From contig NZ_CP183303.1 in assembly GCF_048541585.1 (NCBI RefSeq), positions 1,302,001 to 1,366,000 of the forward strand: a stretch of 64,000 nt of DNA. The letters run 5' to 3'. The stretch's first letter is position 1; the number at the start of each line of letters is the position of its first letter. The notes under the pieces are model-generated. The model was not told where the DNA came from. It searched no databases and saw only the letters and a program-made list of their open reading frames with translations. Origin of the DNA: Legionella_C sp048541585. GTDB taxonomy: Bacteria; Pseudomonadota; Gammaproteobacteria; Legionellales; Legionellaceae. The translations under genes were made by a program, and so were the position numbers. Positions 9,195-17,721 of the stretch are shown one piece after another.

Positions 9195-11003
9195 GTGGTT
9201 AGAAAAGTAATTGTCTGCTTTCTTTGTTTCTTTAGTTTTGTTGTAAATGGTAAGCCTTTTATTGATAAAGATGTAAGGCAGGCAATGCAATTAAGTTATT
9301 TAGGACAGCAAGGCGTTTTTCAATCACTATTTTTGTTTTTTAATTCTAACGAGAAGAGAAATGCTTTTATTGACGTTATAAAAACCAATCCTAATCTTTC
9401 GGTTATGTCTTTAAATTTTATGCCAGTAGCGATAGTTACTTTTATACCTACTGCGAAAATTTATAAAAAAATTACGCAATCTGCAGATATTCTTTATATT
9501 GCTCTAAATAAACCTGCTAATGAGAAAGTAGAATTAAGCTCTCATTCAACTCATCCAAGAGTGCCTTTTCGCTATCCAGGCATTGATTTATGGTGGCAAC
9601 ATGGATTTAAGGGATACCAAGGTGTGTTAGGTTTAATCGATTCAGGAATTTCTCCTGAGCATCCAGCGTTAGCAGGGAAAAAAGTAATTATAAATAAAAC
9701 GAGTGATTCACATTATATTGATTATCCTTTTGGTGTTCGTACAGCACATGGTACAGGAGTTGCCTGTATTTATGCTGGGTTTCCCCGAGATAAAAATCAG
9801 CATGTTAGAGGAGTGGCTTACAAAACGCCGATAATTTTATCCACCTTAGCTGGTGAAGGCACAGCACATCAACATCATTTTTGGCTTACTTATTCTAGTT
9901 TAAATTGGTTGTTATCTTCTTCCTATCAGCCAACAGTTATAAATTATAGTTTTGGTAATGGTGATGTGACTTGTCCTTTTTGTCCTGATTGGAGTGGCAT
10001 GGGAAAAATTGTAGATTATATTGTTAATCAAAAGAAAATATTATGGGTGACTTCAGCAGGCAATAATGGCTATATCAAGCAACGCAAAAGCGCACCATTC
10101 GTTTCTACCTTAACTGTACCTGCCGAAAGTTATAATGCTTTAACAGTAGCTAATATGAATATGTATACTAATGCAAAAGCTACAGCGCGTAAATTTAATC
10201 GCCAAAGTCATGCTATTTATTTTTCTAGCAGCCGAGGGCCAACGCTAATTGGTAGAAAAAAACCCGATATTGCAGCGCCAGGTAATGATACTTTAACCTG
10301 CGCACCTGATCCTAAAAAATATCAATTACATTATCCAAGCGCTATGCAATATAAAAATGGCTATCGCTTAATGGGTGGAACAAGCTCAGCGGCACCCCAT
10401 GTAGGCGGAGCAGTTTTGTTGCTAAATGATGCAGGCATTGTCAATCCTATCGCAATTAAAGCATTATTAATAAATAGTGCTGATACTTGGACTGATAGTA
10501 ATAAGCCTGGCCCTGACGATCCTACTTATGCGTATAGAGGGGGACATCATCCTATAGCAGGGTCACAATGGAATCCTACCTATGGTTGGGGCTATATGAA
10601 CTTACAAACAGCCTTTTACCAAAGACACTTTATTATCGAAAGTAAATTAACCCTTAAAAAACCTGTACTTATTTATCACTTAAAAATTCGCCCACAAGAT
10701 AAAATTACTTTGGTTCATGAGCGTCGGGTTGGCTTTAATAAAAATGGCCAGCTATGGCATTTAAGTCAGCTAAAGTTAGAGATTTTAGATATGAAATCTG
10801 GTAAACAGCTTGCTAAAGATGATAGTGCTATTGATAATGTTCATCAGGTGTCACTATGTAATGCAGCCAATTTAATTCAATGCTTTCAAACAAAACCTAA
10901 AGAAATTATAGTCAAAGTTAGTTTAAATGATAAAAGAATTGATGGCAGCAATGAAGAGCCTTTTGCCTTAGCATTGCCTACCAAAGTTATAACTGATGCG
11001 TAA
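9195..11003 (+). CDS. Subtilisin-like (S8) serine protease
   Basis: GTG start at 9195 with AGGA about 10 bases upstream. The 602-residue protein begins MVRKVIVCFLCFFSFVVNG, a Sec signal. The catalytic triad is readable: Asp149 in GLIDSG, His185 in AHGTGVA, Ser397 in GGTSSAAPHVGG; the oxyanion Asn290 is in TSAGNNG. Residues ~24-115 look like a propeptide and the last ~100 residues a C-terminal beta domain. It should be an exported peptidase. Together with the metalloprotease and patatin nearby, this suggests a secreted degradative set. Confidence 0.92.
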   Translation: MVRKVIVCFLCFFSFVVNGKPFIDKDVRQAMQLSYLGQQGVFQSLFLFFNSNEKRNAFIDVIKTNPNLSVMSLNFMPVAIVTFIPTAKIYKKITQSADILYIALNKPANEKVELSSHSTHPRVPFRYPGIDLWWQHGFKGYQGVLGLIDSGISPEHPALAGKKVIINKTSDSHYIDYPFGVRTAHGTGVACIYAGFPRDKNQHVRGVAYKTPIILSTLAGEGTAHQHHFWLTYSSLNWLLSSSYQPTVINYSFGNGDVTCPFCPDWSGMGKIVDYIVNQKKILWVTSAGNNGYIKQRKSAPFVSTLTVPAESYNALTVANMNMYTNAKATARKFNRQSHAIYFSSSRGPTLIGRKKPDIAAPGNDTLTCAPDPKKYQLHYPSAMQYKNGYRLMGGTSSAAPHVGGAVLLLNDAGIVNPIAIKALLINSADTWTDSNKPGPDDPTYAYRGGHHPIAGSQWNPTYGWGYMNLQTAFYQRHFIIESKLTLKKPVLIYHLKIRPQDKITLVHERRVGFNKNGQLWHLSQLKLEILDMKSGKQLAKDDSAIDNVHQVSLCNAANLIQCFQTKPKEIIVKVSLNDKRIDGSNEEPFALALPTKVITDA

Positions 11004-11079
11004 GTTAATTAAATTATTAACTGACAAAAAAACAAGCTTCATTTCATAGCCATTAATAAATTTAATTTTAATGAGAATT

Positions 11080-11098
11080 AAGCTTAAAACTTAAGCTT
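11080..11098. promoter_or_regulatory. Inverted repeat upstream of the oxygenase
   Basis: AAGCTTAA at 11080-11087 and TTAAGCTT at 11091-11098 form a perfect 8-base inverted repeat, 30 bases before the oxygenase start. It could be a weak terminator for the protease gene or an operator for the oxygenase; the sequence alone does not decide. Confidence 0.3.
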
Positions 11099-11127
11099 GA
11101 AATTGGCCTTTATCAAGGAGAGCTGAT

Positions 11128-12069
11128 TTGGAAATCGATATCATATCTTATGAACAATTAATAGATCCTACTTTTTTGGCAGCTAACTTGGAAGAGCCTT
11201 TATTAAAAAAAGGTATTATAGGAATCAGTCATGTCCCCAATTTTCAATCAATTTATAGAGAATATATTCAAGTAGCTAGAAAATTTTCTCTACTCAGGGA
11301 AGCAATTAAGAAACAATACGCGCCAGACTTAGAAGCTGGATTAACCGAAGGTTATGAAATTGGTGCTGAGTGGTTTAAAAATTCAGAAGGTGAATGGCAA
11401 ATTGATGAGCAAAAAGCTTCTTACTATGCTTATGTACCTGATAACTCCTTAAACAAATGGCCAACTGAACTAGACTTAAAAACAGCTTATCTAAAATTAG
11501 GTGAGCTTATCTTTACAACAGGAAAAAAACTATTAACTAAAATCGGTTTAGATGAAAGTAATAATATAAATCATGAGTTACTTCAAGGCTACGGGCGAAT
11601 GCTTCACTATCAAAAAGCGCAAAGTAGTGTTCAAAGCCATAATGATTGGTGTGGTGCTCATTACGATCATGGCTTATTTACCGGTTTAGTGCCCGCTGCC
11701 TACTTTAAAAATGGCAAAGAAATTGATGAGCCAGAAAGTGCAGGATTATATATTATGCCAACTAATGCACTGTCTTTTGAAAAAGTAAGATTACCTAATA
11801 AGGCAGTTTTGTTATTTCAAGTTGGCGAGTTTGCTCAGCTAATTTCGCATGATCGTTTGAAAGCAACAAAACATATGGTTCAAAAGGCACCTGCAGGCAT
11901 AGAACGATATACATATGCTTTATTTTATAACCCAGACGAAGCCTTAACGATTAAATCAGATTCTGAATTGAATCGAGATAAAAGATACACTGACTATCAA
12001 GATAAGGACGGTTTTATTAACTACAAAAACTGGGCTATAGCCTCTTTGAAACAATATCAAGTTAGTTGA
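11128..12069 (+). CDS. 2OG-Fe(II) oxygenase, isopenicillin-N-synthase-like
   Basis: TTG start at 11128 with a strong AAGGAG site 7 bases upstream. The 313-residue protein has the non-haem iron facial triad of the 2-oxoglutarate/IPNS oxygenase superfamily: HxD within GAHYDHGLFTGL (His178, Asp180) and distal His249 in KATKHMV, with Arg260 in ERYTYALFY where the co-substrate Arg sits. Members hydroxylate, desaturate or cyclise small molecules using O2. The substrate is unknown. The gene is transcribed towards the N-N-bond-like operon but is not part of it; a tailoring link is speculation. Confidence 0.85.
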   Translation: MEIDIISYEQLIDPTFLAANLEEPLLKKGIIGISHVPNFQSIYREYIQVARKFSLLREAIKKQYAPDLEAGLTEGYEIGAEWFKNSEGEWQIDEQKASYYAYVPDNSLNKWPTELDLKTAYLKLGELIFTTGKKLLTKIGLDESNNINHELLQGYGRMLHYQKAQSSVQSHNDWCGAHYDHGLFTGLVPAAYFKNGKEIDEPESAGLYIMPTNALSFEKVRLPNKAVLLFQVGEFAQLISHDRLKATKHMVQKAPAGIERYTYALFYNPDEALTIKSDSELNRDKRYTDYQDKDGFINYKNWAIASLKQYQVS

Positions 12070-12443
12070 TTTAACGATAAAGTAACTTTGCTTTTGCTAA
12101 TAAATCATTAGCTCCTACAGCGATGGTTGCGGTAATTATAAAGCAAGTAATAAATGCCTTGCTTCTGCAATAACTACTTACCCTAAAAACCCTTGTTTTT
12201 TTAACTAATTTAATATTGAGCCTAAAAAAACAAAAATGTGGCTGAATTTTAATTAAGTAAAAAGCGTTAGTAACGGTTGACTACTTTTAAGTTCGACTAT
12301 CTTGCTGTGATTGACCTATATTTAAAAAAAATTTTCTAAGCTTATAACGTCAATTTCTACTATATAATCTAAATAAAATTTTGATTAAATATTAATCAAT
12401 TAGTATAATAATTAGAATTAATATATTATTTTTAGGTAAAGTT
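12070..12443. other. Intergenic region, nothing recognised
   Basis: About 370 AT-rich bases. A short inverted repeat (AAGCAAG ... CTTGCTT near 12140-12165) could be a weak terminator for the oxygenase gene. No gene, repeat-family member or clear promoter hexamers were found. Confidence 0.3.
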
Positions 12444-13457
12444 ATGGCTTTGGTGCATGATACTATTGACGATTTCTTAATGGCATATTGTGTTTTAAAT
12501 CCCGATTTGGATTTTATAGAATTAACTGAGTTTTTAGAAAAATTTTCCGAAGAGGATAGGTTAAAAATTTTTAATATTCAAGGTAATTTTAACTTAACGT
12601 CTGAAGAAAAGAGTTTATTAGTTAATAACAGCTTAGATTTTATTAAAAATTTATTAGAATATAATGCCGTTAAGGTAAGTTTATTTTATTTAATTGAAAG
12701 TAATAAAGATAAAGTTATTAAAATTTTACAGGCGCAAGATACTGTAGCACTTCGTGATATTATAATTGAAAGTGTATCGAGCGCTTTAAATAATAGCCAG
12801 GATGCTCTCACTAAACAAAATATAATTAATAAAATAATTACCTTATTTACAGCGATTGAGGAAAAAAAACAACTTAAGGAAAAAATAGATAAAGAGCAAG
12901 CTGTAAACTTTAATTCCAGTTCTACATTAGAACAAGAAGATGGTATGAGCTCTAACAAAGAACAAAGCGATAGTATAGACGTTGTTTCATCAGAACCTCT
13001 AAGTTTACCGCCATTTTTTTTAGAAGATAAAATTGTTCAACAAACCTCCTGGGAGGTAGCATCTGAGCAAAATGTGGTAAAGAATTTAAATAATAAAGAA
13101 GATATTGATTTGACTGGCAAGGAAGATAGAAATCTAACAGTATCTAAGAAACGTGCCGCTGGAGAAATAGACGAGATTAAAGGTACAAAAGTTCAGAGAT
13201 TAAATGAAAAATCTAGTCTTGAAACTAGAAATAGAGAAAACCTAAGTAGGAACTTTTTTCAACCAGTCAATAATGATCGACCTAAATCTACAAAAAGTAC
13301 TGAATATAAACCACAGAGTTTAAGCCAATCACCAACTGAGAATAGAAAACCTAAAGATGTTGAGGAAGCAAAAAAACATACTGGCGTTGATAACGATAAT
13401 AATTTTATTTCCTTTAACGATTTAATTAATGAATTTAAAAATAGTGGCCTCAGATAA
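12444..13457 (+). CDS. Orphan protein, possible secreted effector
   Basis: A 337-residue protein I do not recognise. ATG at 12444 with a modest AGG 8 bases upstream. Residues 1-~150 are helical and acidic (DDFLMAYCVLNPDLDFIELTE at the start); residues ~150-310 are low-complexity, Ser/Asn/Glu/Lys-rich and probably disordered; the end is FISFNDLINEFKNSGLR. There is no signal peptide and no membrane segment. Size, disorder and lack of family fit Dot/Icm-type effector candidates in Legionella, but no translocation signal can be proven by eye. Confidence 0.6.
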   Translation: MALVHDTIDDFLMAYCVLNPDLDFIELTEFLEKFSEEDRLKIFNIQGNFNLTSEEKSLLVNNSLDFIKNLLEYNAVKVSLFYLIESNKDKVIKILQAQDTVALRDIIIESVSSALNNSQDALTKQNIINKIITLFTAIEEKKQLKEKIDKEQAVNFNSSSTLEQEDGMSSNKEQSDSIDVVSSEPLSLPPFFLEDKIVQQTSWEVASEQNVVKNLNNKEDIDLTGKEDRNLTVSKKRAAGEIDEIKGTKVQRLNEKSSLETRNRENLSRNFFQPVNNDRPKSTKSTEYKPQSLSQSPTENRKPKDVEEAKKHTGVDNDNNFISFNDLINEFKNSGLR

Positions 13458-13549
13458 TTTTCTCAATATTATCCTGTTGTGCAACAATAGATTCTTTTTC
13501 TAGTAGAGAGCATCCATAATATAAGATCCAATCACAATAATTTTTGGAT

Positions 13550-13879
13550 TCAGCGTTTATTTAGCCAGTAAAAAGAATAGATCATTAAAATTTCAGAACT
13601 TTGATTAAAGACCTGATGGTTAACATAGGAATCAAAATAGATAATATCATTTTCTTTCAAAGGAGAAATAATTTGGTTGTAATGCAGTGTTCCATGCCCG
13701 CGTAAAATAATCCAGATTTCTTGTTCTTCATGGTAATCCAGTGGAGTCTGACAACCTGGTTGAACTTCAAAATAACTAGCGTTAAATGGTATACTTTTAT
13801 CAAGGCAAATCTCATTTAAAAAAACGCCTTTTGCCAGCATTTCTTTTTTCCCTAAATTTAACTTAATCGTATTCGACAT
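13550..13879 (-). CDS. Single-domain cupin, putative hydrazine-synthetase partner
   Basis: A 109-residue cupin from MSNTIKLNLGKKEM (ATG at 13877-13879); an alternative ATG at 13897 adds six residues and neither has an ideal ribosome site (GGAG lies 12 bases before the chosen one). The metal-binding motif 1 is DYHEEQEIWIILRGHG with likely ligands Asp48, His50 and Glu54, and motif 2 has His88 in YVNHQVFN. In Spb40-type hydrazine synthetases a cupin domain is fused to a MetRS-like domain and rearranges an aminoacyl ester of N6-hydroxylysine; here the cupin is a separate gene, in the same operon direction as the MetRS-like and hydroxylase genes. Role inferred from context. Confidence 0.75.
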   Translation of the reverse strand: MSNTIKLNLGKKEMLAKGVFLNEICLDKSIPFNASYFEVQPGCQTPLDYHEEQEIWIILRGHGTLHYNQIISPLKENDIIYFDSYVNHQVFNQSSEILMIYSFYWLNKR

Positions 13880-13907
13880 TAGGTAGCATTGCTCCATCTT
13901 ATTTCAT

Positions 13908-14053
13908 TAGACCTCTTGCATAACCTACTTATTTTACGCGATTGCTGCGTTGCAAGGGTTTCTCTGGTGCTCATTTACGCCCTGTAAACTCCGCCCCTCA
14001 AAATCCTTGCGCCTTGCACTCACACAAAATAAATAGGTTAGGCAAGAGGTCTA
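13908..14053. repeat. 146-bp palindromic MITE-like repeat, copy 1
   Basis: Bounded by TAGACCTCTTGC and its complement GCAAGAGGTCTA with terminal inverted repeats of about 20-24 bases. It is near-identical to 41631-41776 and 61493-61637. It lies between the cupin and hydroxylase genes and supplies the last codons and stop of the hydroxylase (Arg-Pro-Leu-Ala-stop). It has no coding capacity. The TA at both ends suggests a TA target, as in small non-autonomous transposons. Confidence 0.85.
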
Positions 14054-15333
14054 TTACTAAAATTGGTAAAAAGGTTTGCTTCAGAATCTAATTCATAAAT
14101 GGGGGCCTGACATAAACTATTAATAATTTTAGCGCTACGCCATGCCATTAATGGCAGGCTTGGCTCGGCTACGCCATATTGATGTCGTGCAGCATTATGG
14201 GCATAAATATGATTTTGTTTTGGCCCATCCCATTGGATGGAAAAATCATTATTAAAGCAAAATTGGCCTTCTTTAAGAGGTATTCTATCTGTTAATAAGG
14301 AGAGATACTCAGGGAATTCCCACTGGTAGCCAGTACAAAAAATAATAATGTCAGCATTAATAAATTGTTGATTAGTGCCTCCACATTCTGTAAGAACTAA
14401 TTGATAATAATTGTTAGTGCAATGTAGTTGGCTTAAGCGATGATTCATTATCAGCTTAAAGAAATTCTCTTTTTGCTCTAGAAACTCTAGTTTATAAAGT
14501 TGTTGATAAATTTTATTTAATAAGTGCAGAGAGATACCATCACTTGCTGAGGCTTGTTGGTTTAAAAGCTTTACTTGTTTTTCTTTTGCTAACTTAAAAA
14601 AGTAATCACTGTATTGTGGCGTAAAAAGTTCATTGGTAAAGGTTGTATCATCGAGAGGCATTAATTGTTCACGTTTACTAAGCCAAACTAGTTGTTTTGG
14701 CACCATCGATGTTTCTGACAGCAAATGGTAAACGATTTCAGCACTACTTTGGCCGCTACCAATAATGGCTATTTTTTTATTATGCCAATTCTTTAATTTA
14801 AAAAGAAAGTCTTTACTGTGAAAAACATTTTCGTTTAAATAGTTTTTTGCAAACGTGGGAATTTTTGCTATTAGGCCATTGCCTAGTACAATGTTTTTTG
14901 TATATATAATTCTTTGTTGAGTTAAAACCTTAAATAGAGATTTTTTAAAAGAAACTTCTTCTATTTTTTCAGCAAAAAATAAATTAGGAAGACTTTGACT
15001 TACCCATTGCAAGTAGTTACTAAATTCAGCACGTGGTAGACGCTTAAATTGGGCATTCAGAAAATGATATAATCGTTTATGTTTAGCTAAAAAACCAATA
15101 AAAGAATAGGGATTGGTGTGATCTACTAAAGTAACTAAATCATATAAAAAATTTACCTGTAGTTCTGCTTCCGGTAGCAGCATACCTGGATGCCAAAGAA
15201 ACGATTTATTTTGATCATAAAAACTACTTTTGATGTTTTTTAATGGTGATAATAAAGCAGCCAAGCTTAAGTTAAAAGGACCTATGCCTACGCCAATTAG
15301 ATCAAAAATTTCTTCTGCCTTTTTATATAACAT
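14038..15333 (-). CDS. L-lysine/L-ornithine N-hydroxylase (flavin monooxygenase)
   Basis: A 431-residue N-hydroxylating monooxygenase of the IucD/SidA/PvdA family, which makes N6-hydroxylysine or N5-hydroxyornithine using FAD, NADPH and O2. Visible motifs: FAD site GVGIGPFNLSLAALL at 14-28, substrate-region segment LQVNFLYDLVTLVDHTNP at about 58-75, NADPH site GSGQSSAE at 192-199 and CTGY at 333-336. The ATG has AGGAA about 8 bases upstream, inside the end of the preceding MetRS-like gene, so translation is likely coupled. The C-terminal RPLA-stop is encoded by the palindromic repeat, so the native end was replaced. In siderophore loci this enzyme feeds hydroxamates; its MetRS-like and cupin neighbours instead point to N-N bond formation. 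Confidence 0.9.
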   Translation of the reverse strand: MLYKKAEEIFDLIGVGIGPFNLSLAALLSPLKNIKSSFYDQNKSFLWHPGMLLPEAELQVNFLYDLVTLVDHTNPYSFIGFLAKHKRLYHFLNAQFKRLPRAEFSNYLQWVSQSLPNLFFAEKIEEVSFKKSLFKVLTQQRIIYTKNIVLGNGLIAKIPTFAKNYLNENVFHSKDFLFKLKNWHNKKIAIIGSGQSSAEIVYHLLSETSMVPKQLVWLSKREQLMPLDDTTFTNELFTPQYSDYFFKLAKEKQVKLLNQQASASDGISLHLLNKIYQQLYKLEFLEQKENFFKLIMNHRLSQLHCTNNYYQLVLTECGGTNQQFINADIIIFCTGYQWEFPEYLSLLTDRIPLKEGQFCFNNDFSIQWDGPKQNHIYAHNAARHQYGVAEPSLPLMAWRSAKIINSLCQAPIYELDSEANLFTNFSNRPLA

Positions 15334-15342
15334 AATTTATTC

Positions 15343-16872
15343 CTAATAAACTAAATCAGTTTGGTGTATAGATAATGAATTATTGAATTTATTTTGAATA
15401 GAAAATGGGGGCGGAATAAATAGATACTTTTTAGCGGGAAAATTGGGGTATCCTAAGCTTTGCCAAAGATTTTTTGCAAATTTAGGCATAAAAGGATAAA
15501 GAAAAAGCGCAAGAGTTTGTAACCACCAAAAATAATTAGGCTGTTGGGGATTTAATGTTTGACCTAACTCTAGCCAATCATCAAGTAAATTTATAGCTAA
15601 ATGAGGAGAAAAATGCTTAAGACTTAAGTTTTTCTCTTGAAATGATAAAAAAATAATAATCTTTTCTTTTAAATCAGCACAACATTCTTTTGTTATTTTA
15701 TTTAAGGAGAATGGTTTCCATACTTGATAAATGTATTTTTCAATCCAGCTTAAGGTCCAAGAATAATAGTTATTAAACTCAATGAAATTAAATTGACCGG
15801 TTGAATTTTGAACATCAATGGATGCAAGATAAGCACGAACAATATCACTTGAAAATTTATGTTTTGTAATAGCTTCTTCAACCCAAATAGCATGGCGGCG
15901 GCTAGTTGAAAATTTATTGCCATCAAGATGGTAGAAATAATTTATCAAATAATAATCGATGGGCTTATATTCTGAGCAGCCATTACTAATACCCAAAATA
16001 CTACTTATAAAAGGTAAGAAATTATCATGGCCAAAACTTGCTACAGTAGTAACATTAGAATCAATAGCAAAGGCATTTTTGCCAAGCCCTAGTAACTGAC
16101 CTGCTAAGTCACCAAAGAGTAAAAAATAGCTAAAAATAAAACCATAACTAAATAGCGTAGATGAGTCATTAAAAGAAAGCCCCCAACTACTATGCGTTGT
16201 TAAGCGAAATAAATTATGTTGTTGTTTTAAATAAGCGTTAAATTTATCTTTATGCTCATCATTAATTCCTAAATGCTCTAAGTTGACTGTTTTAGGAAGT
16301 TTAAGGAATAAATTTTTAACATTATACTTTGTATATTTTAAATTATTGTAAGCTTCTTCAGGTTTATAATGCGCCCCACAATCCTCACAAAAATAACTTT
16401 CAGTTTCTATTTTGCACATAGGGCAATAACCTGAAAGCCAACAACCCACTAAATAGCGATTATTTTGGTTATCCCAAGCAAATAACTCACTAACCTGTTT
16501 GATATTATCTGTTGCTATTAACCTTTTAAGAATATCATTATGCCATTTTGTATAAGTAGGTAACCAATAATCACTTAAGGGGTTAATAAAATAATCAAGA
16601 CTAATATCCATAGCGTTGAGATCACTGGCTATAAGGGGGTGATAATAGTTACAAACATTTTCTGGATATTTGCCTTCTTTATCTGCTTGAAGAGTTACAT
16701 AAGATTCAAAACTATCACTACCACACATCATAAGCACCGAATGGCCTTGCATTTGTAAATAACGTTTTAAAATATCGGCACGTAAATAAGGTCCGCCCAC
16801 ATGACCTAGATGTAATCTGCCGTTTGGTGTCGGCACAGAGGGTATTATTAGATAGTCTTTTTTAGTAAACAT
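15343..16872 (-). CDS. Methionyl-tRNA-synthetase-like class I ligase, probable hydrazine-synthetase component
   Basis: A 509-residue class I aminoacyl-tRNA synthetase of the MetRS family. The start is MFTKKDYLIIPSV at 16870-16872, with AAGGAAG just upstream; the longer open frame to 16926 overlaps the regulator gene and lacks a site. Motifs: HLGH (HIGH) at 21-24, zinc-knuckle cysteines C150, C153, C162 and C165, and KFSTSR (KMSKS) at 320-325. It has an all-helical tail but no C-terminal EMAP-like domain. It sits between a GntR gene and a lysine hydroxylase, which is not where housekeeping metG would lie. In Spb40/Tri28-type enzymes a MetRS-like domain loads an amino acid onto N6-hydroxylysine before N-N bond formation. 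A simple second MetRS remains possible. Confidence 0.85.
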   Translation of the reverse strand: MFTKKDYLIIPSVPTPNGRLHLGHVGGPYLRADILKRYLQMQGHSVLMMCGSDSFESYVTLQADKEGKYPENVCNYYHPLIASDLNAMDISLDYFINPLSDYWLPTYTKWHNDILKRLIATDNIKQVSELFAWDNQNNRYLVGCWLSGYCPMCKIETESYFCEDCGAHYKPEEAYNNLKYTKYNVKNLFLKLPKTVNLEHLGINDEHKDKFNAYLKQQHNLFRLTTHSSWGLSFNDSSTLFSYGFIFSYFLLFGDLAGQLLGLGKNAFAIDSNVTTVASFGHDNFLPFISSILGISNGCSEYKPIDYYLINYFYHLDGNKFSTSRRHAIWVEEAITKHKFSSDIVRAYLASIDVQNSTGQFNFIEFNNYYSWTLSWIEKYIYQVWKPFSLNKITKECCADLKEKIIIFLSFQEKNLSLKHFSPHLAINLLDDWLELGQTLNPQQPNYFWWLQTLALFLYPFMPKFAKNLWQSLGYPNFPAKKYLFIPPPFSIQNKFNNSLSIHQTDLVY

Positions 16873-16910
16873 TAAAACTTCCTTGATTGTCAGCAGATAA
16901 AAAAGGTTAA

Positions 16911-17600
16911 TTAAGCTATAACCCACATTGTTGTTAATTTTTCAGTCATAATCTCTAACGAAGATTGAAAACTATCCCGAAATAGGGTGATTGCCTGTAT
17001 TAAGTTGCGATTTAAAGTAGCCTTTACTAATTCATCATTTTGCTGAATATAATTAAAGATTACAGTTTGATCGTTTAGATTATTGTTCATGCAAAGATAG
17101 CGATAACGAGCGGTGTTATCATAAAGAATATTTTGCAATCGAAGTAGCCAGGTTGATTGACACGCACTAAGAAGCGTATTACTAAACTCTTTCTCAAAGG
17201 TATCCCATGAGGTAAGGGCTAGCGGTTTTAGTTCAACTTGGCGAAGAAACTTAGTATAGCGATGCCAACAAGCCAAAATATTGGCTTCCCAAGTGTCGTC
17301 ACCATGCTCGATGGCAAGTGATAATGCTTGAGTTTCTATCAAGATTCTTGTTTGATATAAATCTTGCATTTCGTCTAGGGAGAGAGGGGCAACATAAAAG
17401 CCACATTGATCTTTAAATATTACAAGACCGATTGCGGCTAAATTAGCAAGTGCTTCTCTTAGCGGACTGTATCCTACCTGATATTTCTCTTTTAAGAGCG
17501 CCATTGATAATTTTTCTTTTGGCCTAAAAAGCCCCTGTAATATATCTGAGCGCATTTTTTCTAATACTTGAGTAGATTTTGTTTGTTTATGGGTGCTCAT
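16911..17600 (-). CDS. GntR-family regulator with FCD-type effector domain
   Basis: A 229-residue FadR/CsiR-like regulator. The N-terminal winged helix includes RSDILQGLFRPKEKLS and the recognition region KYQVGYSPLREALANLAAIG; the rest is an all-helical FCD-type ligand-binding domain (LYQTRILIETQALSLAIEHG). It is the first gene of the operon, 38 bases before the MetRS-like gene, and presumably controls it. A clear promoter and an inverted repeat lie just upstream (17630-17670), so autoregulation is likely. The effector is unknown; FCD regulators often bind carboxylic acids, sometimes with a metal. Confidence 0.88.
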   Translation of the reverse strand: MSTHKQTKSTQVLEKMRSDILQGLFRPKEKLSMALLKEKYQVGYSPLREALANLAAIGLVIFKDQCGFYVAPLSLDEMQDLYQTRILIETQALSLAIEHGDDTWEANILACWHRYTKFLRQVELKPLALTSWDTFEKEFSNTLLSACQSTWLLRLQNILYDNTARYRYLCMNNNLNDQTVIFNYIQQNDELVKATLNRNLIQAITLFRDSFQSSLEIMTEKLTTMWVIA

Positions 17601-17629
17601 TAGTATTTTCTTAAATTATTTAAGTACTC

Positions 17630-17657
17630 ATTATAATTATTTTCGAAAATATGTAAA
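17630..17657 (-). promoter_or_regulatory. Sigma-70-type promoter of the GntR/MetRS-like/hydroxylase operon
   Basis: Read on the minus strand: -35 TTTACA (17652-17657), a 16-base spacer, and a perfect -10 TATAAT (17630-17635). Transcription would start near 17622, about 22 bases before the regulator ATG. Confidence 0.65.
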
Positions 17658-17670
17658 TAATCGAAAATAA
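17637..17670. promoter_or_regulatory. Inverted repeat overlapping the operon promoter, candidate GntR operator
   Basis: TTATTTTCGA at 17637-17646 and TCGAAAATAA at 17661-17670 are perfect inverted repeats separated by 14 bases, spanning the spacer and -35 of the promoter. Their first half also forms the smaller palindrome ATTTTCGAAAAT. The location is ideal for repression by the adjacent regulator. The binding is inferred. Confidence 0.5.
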
Positions 17671-17721
17671 TTTGTTTTTTAAATTGATCGGTGTAGTTAG
17701 CTTTGAACCGAAATTATTTTT

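Noticed and set aside
13550..16872. Hydroxamate siderophore locus
   Set aside because: The N-hydroxylase alone could suggest a siderophore, but no IucA/IucC-type synthetase, NRPS or receptor lies in the window, and the MetRS-like plus cupin pair fits N-N-bond machinery better. The AlcB-like GNAT at 20537 keeps a hydroxamate branch possible.
15343..16872. Housekeeping methionyl-tRNA synthetase
   Set aside because: The motifs fit, but its operon with a GntR regulator, N-hydroxylase and cupin is not the normal metG context, and it lacks the C-terminal EMAP-like domain usual in gammaproteobacterial MetRS. Not formally excluded.
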